Shown piece by piece: positions 9,590 to 18,182 of a DNA stretch of 64,000 nucleotides. The notes below the pieces were generated by a model. It did no database searches. It saw only the letters and a list, made by a program, of their open reading frames with translations, and was not told the origin of the DNA. The position numbers and the translations under genes were made by a program. This DNA comes from Chitinophagaceae bacterium (GTDB lineage: Bacteria > Bacteroidota > Bacteroidia > Chitinophagales > Chitinophagaceae), in NCBI GenBank assembly GCA_016702745.1, contig JADJDJ010000004.1, positions 372,001 through 436,000 of the forward strand, read 5' to 3'. Numbering within the stretch: position 1 is the first letter of the stretch; each line of letters begins with the position of its first letter.

Positions 9590-10279
9590 CTATTCCCACT
9601 CATCTATTTTCAGTTTCCTGATTCCACTGGCAGTATAATCTGTGGAGGCCGCCCTTGTAATGGTTGATTCATACCAGCTATAGCTTTCTTTACCGGTATC
9701 TCCTATTAATACAAATGCCTGTGGTTTTCCATCATCATTATGCATGGTTCCTGCCAGTATAAAGCGGGTGCCATCCAGCCAAACCGCTTCTTCTATTCCT
9801 GCGGAAGGACCAAAAAAAGCAATTTGTTTTAGCTTCCCGGTTTTTAAATTACATAGGGTGACAGCCTGGTCCACATCTGACATAGCGACTAACTTTTTCC
9901 CTCTTCTTTCCAATGAGATACCGGCGCTGAATAAATCAAGGTACTGACTGCTGTCTGATGTAAACACCATTGATGGTCCAAAGAGACTCAGCAATTCCTT
10001 CATATCAGCCGTATCCTGTACTTCCTTTTCTTTGAAAGAAGTCCGCTGACTAAAGCGGAATGAATCGGGCTGAAATCCCTGAAAGGATTGTTTCCATTCG
10101 GCTAACTGGTTATCAATCGCTGCCCGGAAATATTGAGCAGAACTGTCGTCGGTAGCGGACTGTCCCTGACTATCAGTTATTGTAATTTCATTTATCACCA
10201 CCGGCCCTTTTTCCTTGCCCTTGCAGGAAACAGCCAGAAACACCATTGTAAAGAGGAAGAGAGGAAGAAGAATGCGCAT
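9590..10279 (-). CDS. Lipoprotein of unknown function
   Basis: A 229-residue protein with the lipobox LAVSCK near residue 19. The second half contains WLDGTRFILAGTMHNDDGKPQAFVLIGD, which looks like strands of a beta-propeller or sandwich but matches no family I can name. It is convergent with the HU-type gene. The function cannot be stated; surface or periplasmic location follows from the lipobox. Confidence 0.7.
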   Translation of the reverse strand: MRILLPLFLFTMVFLAVSCKGKEKGPVVINEITITDSQGQSATDDSSAQYFRAAIDNQLAEWKQSFQGFQPDSFRFSQRTSFKEKEVQDTADMKELLSLFGPSMVFTSDSSQYLDLFSAGISLERRGKKLVAMSDVDQAVTLCNLKTGKLKQIAFFGPSAGIEEAVWLDGTRFILAGTMHNDDGKPQAFVLIGDTGKESYSWYESTITRAASTDYTASGIRKLKIDEWE

Positions 10280-10412
10280 AAGTTGGTTTTTGAAAGATGA
10301 TCAAATAGCGGATCGTATTTACGGGAGAAAGTTAAGTAATGTTCACAGGAGAAAAAGGGGCCTGGCTGAAAAATGAGTAAACGGTTGATTCCTCCTGAAC
10401 CTTCTCTCATCC

Positions 10413-11318
10413 ATGCGATTTAGTACTACCTTTGCCGCTCAATTACCCGGAGTGAAGCAACCTCAGATTATAACCATTGGTATTGCCCTGCTGCTGACAG
10501 CGGGCACTTATTTTTTTGTACGGACAACCCCGAAAAAGAAAGCCGCTCCGGTAGCGGAAGCTCATGGCCCCAATGACGGTCATGACCATGGCACGGAAAC
10601 CACGATAACTGCCGACAGCATCCTGGCCATGGCCAAAAAACAACTGAGTCCGGATCAGGTGGTTCGGATCACTACCCTGGAAAATTCCATCTCCCGGGGA
10701 GATGTAAAGGACCAGCAGATTCATGTATACCACCAGCTGGCCAATTTCTGGTCAGATTCGGCCCGGATCTTCGAACCCTGGGCCTGGTACATGGCCGAAG
10801 CCGCAAGATTGGAAAATTCGGAAAAAAGCCTCACCTTTGCCGCCCGGCAATTTTTGGAGAACCTGCAAGCTGACGAGGTACCGGAAAGAAGAAAGTGGAA
10901 GGCGCTGCAGGCCAAGGACCTGTTCGAAAGATCTTTGCAAATCAATCCGGCCAATGATTCGGCTAAAATCGGACTCGGCGGCGCTTATTTGTTTGGCGGA
11001 ATTTCCGCCACTCCGATGGAAGGCATATTGAAAATCAGGGAAGTAGCAGATAAAGACAGTACCAATATTTACGCCCAGATGATGCTTGGAAAGGGATCCC
11101 TTCTTTCCGGACAATATGACAAAGCGCTGGACCGTTTTTTAAAAGTGGCCCGGATGGAACCTGAAAACCTTGATGCCTCCCTGTTATTAGGAGAAGTGTA
11201 TGAGCGAACCGGGGATAAGGCAAAGGCGATCAGCTGGTATACGAAAAGCCTGTCTTTGACCAAACAGCCGGAAGTAGCCGAAGCGATCAGGCAAAGAATT
11301 GCGGAACTGAAAAAATAA
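10413..11318 (+). CDS. Membrane-anchored TPR protein
   Basis: A 301-residue protein with one membrane span (IITIGIALLLTAGTYFFV, about residues 19-36), a His-rich linker (HGPNDGHDHG) and then TPR units to the end (about 100-300), for example QMMLGKGSLLSGQYDKALDR and LGEVYERTGDKAKAISWY. The TPR domain is expected outside the cytoplasmic membrane. The order TPR protein - small basic protein - RNase G is common in Bacteroidota, which suggests a housekeeping role, but the job is not known. Confidence 0.78.
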   Translation: MRFSTTFAAQLPGVKQPQIITIGIALLLTAGTYFFVRTTPKKKAAPVAEAHGPNDGHDHGTETTITADSILAMAKKQLSPDQVVRITTLENSISRGDVKDQQIHVYHQLANFWSDSARIFEPWAWYMAEAARLENSEKSLTFAARQFLENLQADEVPERRKWKALQAKDLFERSLQINPANDSAKIGLGGAYLFGGISATPMEGILKIREVADKDSTNIYAQMMLGKGSLLSGQYDKALDRFLKVARMEPENLDASLLLGEVYERTGDKAKAISWYTKSLSLTKQPEVAEAIRQRIAELKK

Positions 11319-11378
11319 GGTTCCTGAAGTATTGGATAGTAAAACTTATTATAAACAAGATTAAAAAAAGATTTGATT

Positions 11379-11474
11379 ATGCCTTGTGGTAAAAAAAGGA
11401 AGCGTCATAAAATTGCGACGCACAAGCGTAAAAAAAGACTGAGAAAGAACCGTCATAAAAAGAGGAATAAATAG
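11379..11474 (+). CDS. AURKAIP1/COX24-type small basic ribosomal-like protein
   Basis: A 31-residue protein, MPCGKKRKRHKIATHKRKK followed by RLRKNRHKKRNK, then TAG. It matches the short, very basic AURKAIP1/COX24 domain proteins of Bacteroidota, related to the mitochondrial ribosomal protein mS38. It probably binds 16S rRNA. It sits between the TPR gene and rng, its usual neighbours in this phylum. Confidence 0.88.
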   Translation: MPCGKKRKRHKIATHKRKKRLRKNRHKKRNK

Positions 11475-11735
11475 TCGATAGTCTTTAGTCGTTAGTCATT
11501 AGTCAATACAGAAGGGCGCGATCCTTTTTTAACGGGCTAGAGACTAACGACTGAGGACTAATGACTGCTAGCCTCTCAGTCCACCGGTTGTTTGCCGTAT
11601 AAGTATGCCCAAAGGTTTTTCTTTGGATCATTCCGCCGATTTACTCGCAATCTGCCCATTCCTGCAGCATTCCATACGGATGTAGTGCAACTGGTGTTTT
11701 ACAGCATCAAGGTGTTTTTCATGTGTTAAGCTGTA
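11475..11735. repeat. TAGTC-rich imperfect inverted repeat in intergenic space
   Basis: Just after the small basic gene, 11475-11503 repeats the unit TAGTC/TTAGTC several times. The segment 11543-11569 carries the reverse complement (GACTAA, GACT). Together they could form a long imperfect hairpin. The rest, up to the rng start at 11736, shows no gene. It may be a terminator of unusual form or a dispersed repeat. Confidence 0.5.
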
Positions 11736-13288
11736 ATGAACAAAGAACTTATTATTAATGCAGCCCCGCAGGGTGTTGAGATAGCCCTGCTGGAAGACAA
11801 AAAGCTGGTAGAACTGCATAGCGAAAAAAGCGATGCCCGTTTTGCCGTGGGAGACCTGTACCTGGGAAAAGTGAAAAACTGATCCCCGGGCTGAATGCTG
11901 CCTTTGTGGATGTGGGTTTTGAGAAAGACGCTTTTCTCCATTATACAGATCTGAGTCCTTATGCCAGGTCCCTCCTCAAGTTCACCACCATGTGTATGAA
12001 CGACAAAGGCGAACAGGGGCTTGATTTTTCCAAATTCACCGTGGAACCGGAGATTATCAAAACCGGTAAGATCAATGAGGTACTGAACGGGAAACCAAAT
12101 ATCCTGGTGCAGATCCTCAAAGAACCGATTGCTGCCAAGGGTCCCCGCCTGAGCTGCGAGATTTCGCTGCCCGGTCGTTTTGTGGTACTCACTCCCTTTA
12201 ATGATATTGTAGCGGTATCCCGCAAGATTCATTCTTCTGAAGAAAGAAAGCGGCTCCAGAAGATTGTGGAGTCTATCAAGAGCAAGAATTTCGGGGTGAT
12301 CGTACGTACTGCCGCCGAAGGAAAGAATACAGCTGAACTGCATGAGGATTTAACGGCATTGATGCAGATGTGGAAGACCATCATGCATAACCTGAAAGGG
12401 GCTGCGCCTCCGACCCGGGTGCTGAGTGAACAAACCAAGGCCACCAGTATTCTGCGCGACCTCCTCAATGAGGACTTCAATAAAATTGTGGTGAACGACC
12501 GGAATATTTTCGCGGACACCAAGAGTTATATCCAGCGGATTGCCCCTGAAAAGGCAGATATCGTATCCTTTTACCAGAATGGCTCCCCGATTTTTGATTC
12601 ATTCGGAATTACAAAACAGGTCAAATCATCTTTTGGTAAAACCGTGAACCTGGACAGTGGCGCTTATGTAATTATTGAACATACCGAGGCCCTGCATGTG
12701 ATTGATGTGAACAGCGGCTACAAGAGTGTGAGCAATAACCAGGAGCAGAATGCCCTGGAGACCAACCTGGAGGCAGCGGATGAAATTGCCCGTCAGCTTC
12801 GTTTGCGAGACCTGGGTGGTATCATTGTGGTGGACTTTATAGACATGAAACTCCCCGAGAATAAGCGCAAGCTGATGGAGAAGATGGAGGAGTTCATGAA
12901 ACCCGACCGCGCCAAACATGCGGTACTCCCTATTTCCAAATTTGGCATCATGCAGATCACCCGGCAAAGAATGAAGCCGGAGGTGAATATCAATACCCAG
13001 GAACTTTGTCCCAGTTGCAATGGCACCGGTAAAATTTCTTCTACTCTTTTACTGGAGGATGAGATTGAAAAGAATGTTGGCTATCTGATTACGCATCAGC
13101 ACAGCGGACTGAAACTGGTGGTACACCCGATACTGCATGCCTATCTCACCAAGGGCTGGTTCTGGAGCAATAAGGTCTCGAAGTGGAAGAAAAAATTCGG
13201 GCAGAAGATCAAAGTGGAAGCCAGCAGCAATTACCACCTGACCGAATACCGTTTCTTCGATCAGCATGAAGAAGAGATCAAACTCTGA
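11736..13288 (+). CDS. rng: Ribonuclease G/E family protein, one frameshift near the start
   Basis: The real N-terminus is MNKELIINAAPQGVEIALLE at 11736. Its frame closes at 11881 because the A run 11874-11878 (GTGAAAAACTGA) is one A short. With six A it reads KVKKLIPGLNAAFVDVGF and joins the long frame ending at 13288, giving 517 residues in all. The S1-like domain comes first. The catalytic core follows, with IDVNSGYKS and GGIIVVDFIDM (metal-binding aspartates), then the zinc-link motif CPSCNGTGK near the C-terminus. The enzyme processes 16S rRNA and degrades mRNA. Because it is a housekeeping gene, an assembly error is the likely cause of the break. Confidence 0.9.
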
Positions 13289-13338
13289 CCAGGCAGCATT
13301 CCGCGCACTGAGTTGGTCTTATTTCCATTGGTAGTAGT

Positions 13339-14067
13339 ATGAAAAAATGGACTTTATTCCTTGGGGCCCTTCTGATTTTTTGTGTGGCCCGTGCCCAACC
13401 TGCAGGTCTCGCCAGCCGGATTGGTCCCCAGCCTGCTATTTCTCCCTCTTCCGGATTTTTTGTGGATTATACCGACGGGCGACCGATCATGGCCAATGCC
13501 GATAAGGATGCCGAGGGCAGTTTTTTCTGGGCTGAGGAATGGTGCAGTGGCAAAGTGCTGCTGCATAAAAACAGGATCGCCAGCGGGCTCAGTCTCAAAT
13601 TCAATATTTACAACCAGGAATTATACTTCAACCGCAACAATGCGGAAATGGCTTTTGCCGACAGTGTAAAGGAATTTGAAATCACTTGTATGGTGGAGGG
13701 CCTGCCCCGTTATGGTTATTTCCGCAATGGTTATCCTGCGATTGATCGCTTTACTGCACAGACTTATTATGAAGTACTGACCGATTCATCTTTTCAATTG
13801 CTGCGTTCATACCGCAAAGAGCTGGTGGAAGTAGAAGAAATCAACCGCCCAAAAAAGAAAGTCATCCGCGATTTTTCTGAATACTATGTATACACCCCTT
13901 CGGGAAAAATGGTCAGGATCAAAGCCGATGCAAAAAAGATTATCGAGGCTTTACCCGAATATGCCACCCAGATCAATCGGCTGCTGGAGCAAAACAAGCT
14001 GAAGCTGAAAAAGGAGGAGGATCTGGTGAGGTTATTTAAGATGATGAGTGGGGATGTTAAATATTGA
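13339..14067 (+). CDS. Exported protein of unknown function
   Basis: A 242-residue protein with a signal peptide (FLGALLIFCVARAQ), so it is exported. The middle holds GFFVDYTDGRPIMANAD and RYGYFRNGYPAIDRFTAQTYY; the C-terminal third is Lys/Glu-rich. No family is recognised. It is the last chromosomal gene before the island and is convergent with unit A's immunity gene 50 bp away. Confidence 0.7.
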   Translation: MKKWTLFLGALLIFCVARAQPAGLASRIGPQPAISPSSGFFVDYTDGRPIMANADKDAEGSFFWAEEWCSGKVLLHKNRIASGLSLKFNIYNQELYFNRNNAEMAFADSVKEFEITCMVEGLPRYGYFRNGYPAIDRFTAQTYYEVLTDSSFQLLRSYRKELVEVEEINRPKKKVIRDFSEYYVYTPSGKMVRIKADAKKIIEALPEYATQINRLLEQNKLKLKKEEDLVRLFKMMSGDVKY

Positions 14068-14116
14068 ATCTAAATAACCACTGCCCTACCTTCATATTAG
14101 CTGTAATAGTTATTTT

Positions 14117-14503
14117 TTAATCGCTGATCAACCAAAGTCCTTTAATGTTTGTGCTATAAACCGGCAAATTATTATAACCATCCTCTTTTCTCCAAACAAT
14201 TGTTGATTTAATTTTTGCTACATGACTATTGGTACTCACAGTCAGGAGTTTGCTTATTAAATCCTCATAAGAAAAATTATACACTTGCCCAACTCGAATT
14301 TTCTTAACTTTTGAAACAGGCCTAATACCCTTAATAGTAATAATATTTAAAGTATCAAATCTAACTGTATCAATTGCTTTTATTACAAACCCATCAATAT
14401 ACTCAGTAATACTATAGACTTCAAGCGTTCTACTTTCATTCTGACCGTATAAAGAAGTTCCCAAAATCATTACTATTGCAGTGATATAAAATTTATACTT
14501 CAT
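14117..14503 (-). CDS. Candidate immunity protein of unit A, exported
   Basis: About 128 residues starting MKYKFYITAIVMILGTSLYGQ, a clear signal peptide. The mature part is mainly beta-strand-like (TVRFDTLNIITIKGIRP) and matches no family I know. Its ATG overlaps the stop of tip A as ATGA, so the two are co-translated. This is the arrangement of a toxin-immunity pair and the basis for the call. Export suggests that effector A acts in the periplasm or on the envelope. Confidence 0.6.
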   Translation of the reverse strand: MKYKFYITAIVMILGTSLYGQNESRTLEVYSITEYIDGFVIKAIDTVRFDTLNIITIKGIRPVSKVKKIRVGQVYNFSYEDLISKLLTVSTNSHVAKIKSTIVWRKEDGYNNLPVYSTNIKGLWLISD

Positions 14504-15384
14504 CGTCTCCATTTAAAAAGTTGCACATGAGGATTTATTCGTTCAGGGATGTTCGAAATACTTGGATACCTGCTAATATAAACGCCAGCCGCATCTTGAG
14601 ATACATTTGGCTCTCTATGCCGTGAATCTATATCCAGCCTGACCTTATCGTGTATCGCTTTATATGTTTGGTAGGCCGGTGTATTATTTTTTGCATCTTC
14701 TGAGGTTACCGGCACTGCTCCCGGACTATCTGTGGCACCAATGTACGCTTCTAATACTCCATGCAATGCGGCAACTCCATCACCAGTTTTATGGACTTCA
14801 TCCATTATTTCTGTATGATTTGGATTTATAATTTGCTTTGCGAGTACTTTTCCATCAGCCGAGGTAGTACTTCCTTCAAATGAATCTCCGATATAAAAGT
14901 TCCCATCCTTATCATAGTTTTCAAAAGTTGCTGTAACTTCAACTGTTACTGACGGATCAGTTGTGGCTAATTGTAGTGTTTCATCGGCTATTGTTTTAGC
15001 TTCGCCAGTTGCAGTAACTTTTCCTGTTTTCTTGTCCAGGGTTAAATTTAAACTGGTTGACTTTTGTAATTGTTCAAATAGTTTGTCAACTTCTTTTTTC
15101 CCACCTTTTATTATTACATCATCCGGCGCCTTGCCATCTGCGTCAATAAATCTTATCGGACTATCAAAAGCAAAGGCATATGTGGAAAATCTACGCATTT
15201 TATCTGCTAGCGGATCAATCACACACCACCTGCCAATCTGATTATCGTACATTCTCGCCCCATAATCCAACCACTCCAACCCACTACCATCATTGAATTC
15301 CTTTCGCTCCTCTTCCTTGCCGTTGTATTTAAGTTTATTACCTGGCTCTCCAAACCCTAATGCTTTACTACTCAACCCCGCCAT
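14500..15384 (-). CDS. RHS tip unit A: core fragment plus C-terminal effector
   Basis: The first 60 residues are the end of an RHS core (SSKALGFGEPG, YNGKEEERKEF, DGSGLEWLDYGARMYDNQIG, RW, then PLADKMRRF...DSPIRFIDADGK). The rest, about 235 residues, is the variable tip. It contains ALHGVLEAYIGA, where the His and Glu spacing recalls the helix of a zinc peptidase, but the HExxH form is absent, so enzyme activity is unproven. I start at the ATG of the YPFGLTM motif; the frame stays open a further 33 bp to a TTG at 15417. It is too short for a free RHS protein and is best read as a displaced tip. A type II flank (shared with I and J) precedes it. Confidence 0.75.
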   Translation of the reverse strand: MAGLSSKALGFGEPGNKLKYNGKEEERKEFNDGSGLEWLDYGARMYDNQIGRWCVIDPLADKMRRFSTYAFAFDSPIRFIDADGKAPDDVIIKGGKKEVDKLFEQLQKSTSLNLTLDKKTGKVTATGEAKTIADETLQLATTDPSVTVEVTATFENYDKDGNFYIGDSFEGSTTSADGKVLAKQIINPNHTEIMDEVHKTGDGVAALHGVLEAYIGATDSPGAVPVTSEDAKNNTPAYQTYKAIHDKVRLDIDSRHREPNVSQDAAGVYISRYPSISNIPERINPHVQLFKWRR

Positions 15385-15500
15385 CGTTAACCCGAACGGG
15401 TATGAATGTTCGGTCAAAGAACTGGTATCAATTTACGGAATATTTTGGCCTAAGCGGCTAATGGCCAGCGGAAAATTTATAAGCAAGTTTTGAAAAAATC

Positions 15501-15558
15501 AAACCCTGGCGGGTTTGGTGCTGAGTCATAGACATCAGCACAACAATCCTATAATTTG
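15501..15558 (-). repeat. Two-hairpin module, copy 1 (before unit A)
   Basis: On the plus strand AAACCC-TGGC-GGGTTT (15501-15516) is followed by GTGCTGA...TCAGCAC (15518-15541; here the right-hand loop reads GTCATAGACA) and then the shared AACAATCCTATAATTTG. It lies 117 bp from the ATG of tip A. Confidence 0.85.
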
Positions 15559-15652
15559 AAGAGGTATAGAGGGTTTTGTGGTGCGTTTTGATTGGAGTAA
15601 AAATTAATCGAAAGCTGATTTAATTCTAAGGAGAACAGGGGGCTTTGTATTC

Positions 15653-15985
15653 TCAGCTATTTATTACTTCTTCATCTAGTCGGCCTGCTATGATGGCTTT
15701 CTCAAGATGACCGACCGTAAAAGGCTTTCTTTGCCGACCATTAATACCAATAACATCAAGAATACTTGGTTCATCATAGAAGTAGCTCCTAAACCTAAAA
15801 TTGCTGATATCAACTTTATACTTTTTTGCCAACTCAAATATCAGCCCTTCTGCATCAAGACCGCTAATTCCTAAATCATTTTCTATTAATGTCTCTCTGG
15901 TGATGAGCATATCATGTTCACCAATCGTTTCTCGTATGAAAGAAATTAATTCAGCAAACCGATTTTCGGCTTCTACATTACTCAT
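15653..15985 (-). CDS. Candidate immunity protein of unit B, DUF1493-like
   Basis: About 110 residues starting MSNVEAENRFAELISFIRE. It contains LIENDLGISGLDAEGLIFEL, the acyl-carrier-like core of DUF1493 proteins, followed by KYKVDISNFRFRSYF. The ATG lies inside the last codons of tip B (ATGAGTAA), an 8 bp overlap; the frame continues upstream to 16063, but that reading is buried in tip B. DUF1493 proteins often sit beside toxin genes, so immunity is the likely role. Cytoplasmic location is expected because there is no signal peptide. Confidence 0.68.
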   Translation of the reverse strand: MSNVEAENRFAELISFIRETIGEHDMLITRETLIENDLGISGLDAEGLIFELAKKYKVDISNFRFRSYFYDEPSILDVIGINGRQRKPFTVGHLEKAIIAGRLDEEVINS

Positions 15986-17348
15986 GCTTATTTTGTTTTG
16001 AGTTCTCAGTTTGGTTATCCTTTTTACCTTCTTTGATTTCAGTAATGTTCTTGTTATGTACAAGTATCGTGCTCCCTGTTACAAAATAGTTATGATTACC
16101 ATCTACTTCCATATTGTAAACAACAACCGTTTCACTCACTTGTTTTATTGATGCGATTTGAACTGATACCTTACCATCAGAAGACTTCAGTTTATCGCCT
16201 TTCTTTAAATCCCTTGCTTTTACCCATCCTTTACCTGATACATAAAACGGATGTTCCGCTGTTACATGGATTAGTTCTTTACCTGCAGTGATTTTGTAAA
16301 TGCCTTTTGTTTCTCTGTTGAGCGTATTGGTAACAGTATTCAATTCAACTTTATCGGCTTCAATGTTATACGAGTAAACGGTATCTCCAATTTTTAATTC
16401 TTCTATCGGTTTTAACCCGGCAGTACTATGTACCAAAGTGCCTTTTGTAAAACATACTACTGGTAACGGCCAACCATTTTCGTCAACTTCCCCACGCCTG
16501 GCCCTTTCATTATAATCGTAAAAATCCTTTGCACCTAATGTTAACGCTTCGCCTACTCTTTCATTTACAAACACATCATAAATCGTATAATAAACGGCAA
16601 GTCGTCCTAATATTTTAGAAGCGTATCGCCCTCGGTAAATTCCCCTAACATTAGTCTTTACAGCCCTACCATTTTTATAATGGGTGATTTTCCTAACTGG
16701 CATTTTTGTCTTATCCAGCTTGTTGCCTATTAGCGTTGGAAGTCTGGTATATTTTGAAGCATCACCAACCACTGGAAGTCCAAGCCATCTTTTAGGAAAT
16801 GGAAGATTAGCTAAACCTCCCGCCCCCCAGATTGGCCCTCTTACCCACCATGAATTTGAAGAATTACTACTTGATGATCCTTTTTTTGCTGTAACGGTTA
16901 CAGAACAATTATATTCACTGGTAGTAAGATTGACACCACTAATCGTTGTATCAAGACCGAAGGGGTCAATAAAATTAATGGGGTTATTCAATACATAAGC
17001 ATAAGGACTCATGTTGTAATGTATCGCAGAGTTTTCAGGAGAAAGTCCTTTTGTGGTGTATGCCATTTCTCTTGTATCCTCTCCATCCAATGACATAAAT
17101 TTCTGTTTCATTTCTTTTGCCAACCAGCCTGCATCTTCCAGTTCCTCCTCGCCCCAATATTCATCTTCTGTCAATGGGTCGGGCACATACCATCTTCCAA
17201 TCTGTGCATCGTACATCCTCGCTCCATAATCCATCCACTCCAGACCACTTCCATCAGTGAATTCCTTACGCTGCTCTTCCTTACCGTTATATTTAAACCG
17301 GTTTTCGGAGCCGCCAAAAGCCAACGCTTTGCTGCTAATACCCGCCAT
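15978..17348 (-). CDS. RHS tip unit B with Hint (intein-like) domain
   Basis: A 456-residue protein. The RHS core fragment fills about residues 1-130 (SGLEWMDYGARMYDAQIG, RWYVPDPL, NNPINFIDPFGLD). The region 150-300 is basic with a short hydrophobic part. A Hint domain spans about 305-435: CFTKGTLVHSTAG with the splice cysteine, TAEHPFYVSGKGWVKA, and the closing ILVHNK. Hint domains in polymorphic toxins cut off the part after the HN. Here only about 23 hydrophilic residues follow, so either the toxin part is very short, it lies before the Hint domain, or it was lost. Unit D shares the linker LDTTISGVNLTTSEYN. Confidence 0.78.
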   Translation of the reverse strand: MAGISSKALAFGGSENRFKYNGKEEQRKEFTDGSGLEWMDYGARMYDAQIGRWYVPDPLTEDEYWGEEELEDAGWLAKEMKQKFMSLDGEDTREMAYTTKGLSPENSAIHYNMSPYAYVLNNPINFIDPFGLDTTISGVNLTTSEYNCSVTVTAKKGSSSSNSSNSWWVRGPIWGAGGLANLPFPKRWLGLPVVGDASKYTRLPTLIGNKLDKTKMPVRKITHYKNGRAVKTNVRGIYRGRYASKILGRLAVYYTIYDVFVNERVGEALTLGAKDFYDYNERARRGEVDENGWPLPVVCFTKGTLVHSTAGLKPIEELKIGDTVYSYNIEADKVELNTVTNTLNRETKGIYKITAGKELIHVTAEHPFYVSGKGWVKARDLKKGDKLKSSDGKVSVQIASIKQVSETVVVYNMEVDGNHNYFVTGSTILVHNKNITEIKEGKKDNQTENSKQNKHE

Positions 17349-17461
17349 TGTAAGCCCGAACGGGTAAGAGCAGGGGTCAAAGAACTGATGGGTTAATTTA
17401 CGGAAAAATTTAATTCAATTTTACTTGCGGTTGCATGAGTGCACGGAAATAATTCGAACAC

Positions 17462-17519
17462 AAACCCTGGCGGGCTTGGTGCTGAGTTAAAGACATCAGC
17501 ACAACAACCTTATAATTTG
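17462..17519 (-). repeat. Two-hairpin module, copy 2 (before unit B)
   Basis: AAACCC-TGGC-GGGCTT (17462-17477), where one arm carries a single T-to-C change that still allows a G-T wobble on one strand, then GTGCTGA...TCAGCAC (17479-17502). The shared tail AACAACCTTATAATTTG follows. It lies 114 bp from the ATG of tip B. Confidence 0.85.
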
Positions 17520-17656
17520 GAGAGTTTTGGAGGGTTTTGCGATGCGTTTGGTTTCAGAAAAAAAATCACCCAACAACATGTATAAGACTACAGATAACAG
17601 GGGTTTAGTTCCATAATCATTAAGTTTTAGCCTGCCTGCCGGTAAACAGGACATAA

Positions 17657-17729
17657 AAAGGCCACTCATTTCTGGGTGGCTGTGGTTTGAAGTATTTATT
17701 TCAGGCAGATGACAATAGCCACTACCGGC
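17657..17729 (-). terminator. Conserved 3' module with terminator, after unit C
   Basis: Read on the minus strand, the stop of unit C's immunity gene is followed by a stretch shared with the 3' ends of units E, F and G. It ends in CCACCCA-GAAA-TGAGTGG then CCTTTTT (hairpin at 17661-17680), a rho-independent terminator. This marks the downstream edge of a unit. Confidence 0.75.
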
Positions 17730-18182
17730 TTACAAAAACTCCTTATCTATAATTATTTGCTTCATTTCCTCAAAATTTTTCGGTTGTTTTTTTAATATAA
17801 CACTTTTCATTTGTGTTACCCTGCTACGATTAGTTCGGTAGTAGACAGCCCGACATTGTGAAGTAACACCTCTTATCTCATATAAAAAGAACCCTAAATT
17901 ATCGCTGGTTGTCCCCAAAAACAACAGCATACCTATTGGCTCATTTTCATAAACTACGTCAGTTGTGTTATAATTAGCCCCCGGATTGGATAGATTTAAA
18001 GTGACATTAAAAGTCTCTTTATATTTCTTCTTCACTTTCTTAGGAATCGCCTTGACCGAAAAGCTTAATGTCGGTTGAGATGAAATGATTTCTTGCAGCA
18101 ATTCATTTTTTTCATTGCCCTGAGCCGACAGGGTGTTGATGCAACCCAAAGAAATAATTAAAAACAGGGGTTTGAACCACAT
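17730..18182 (-). CDS. Candidate immunity part of unit C, exported
   Basis: Starting at the ATG at 18182 (MWFKPLFLIISLG) there is a signal peptide ending LSAQ. A mature domain of about 130 residues follows, rich in strands (KETFNVTLNLSNPG, PIGMLLFLGTTSDNLGFFLYE). In the sequence as given this stretch is fused in frame to tip C. Adding one A to the run at 18191-18196 would end the tip with TAA one base before this ATG, the usual unit layout. I therefore read it as a separate exported immunity protein. Confidence 0.6.
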   Translation of the reverse strand: MWFKPLFLIISLGCINTLSAQGNEKNELLQEIISSQPTLSFSVKAIPKKVKKKYKETFNVTLNLSNPGANYNTTDVVYENEPIGMLLFLGTTSDNLGFFLYEIRGVTSQCRAVYYRTNRSRVTQMKSVILKKQPKNFEEMKQIIIDKEFL

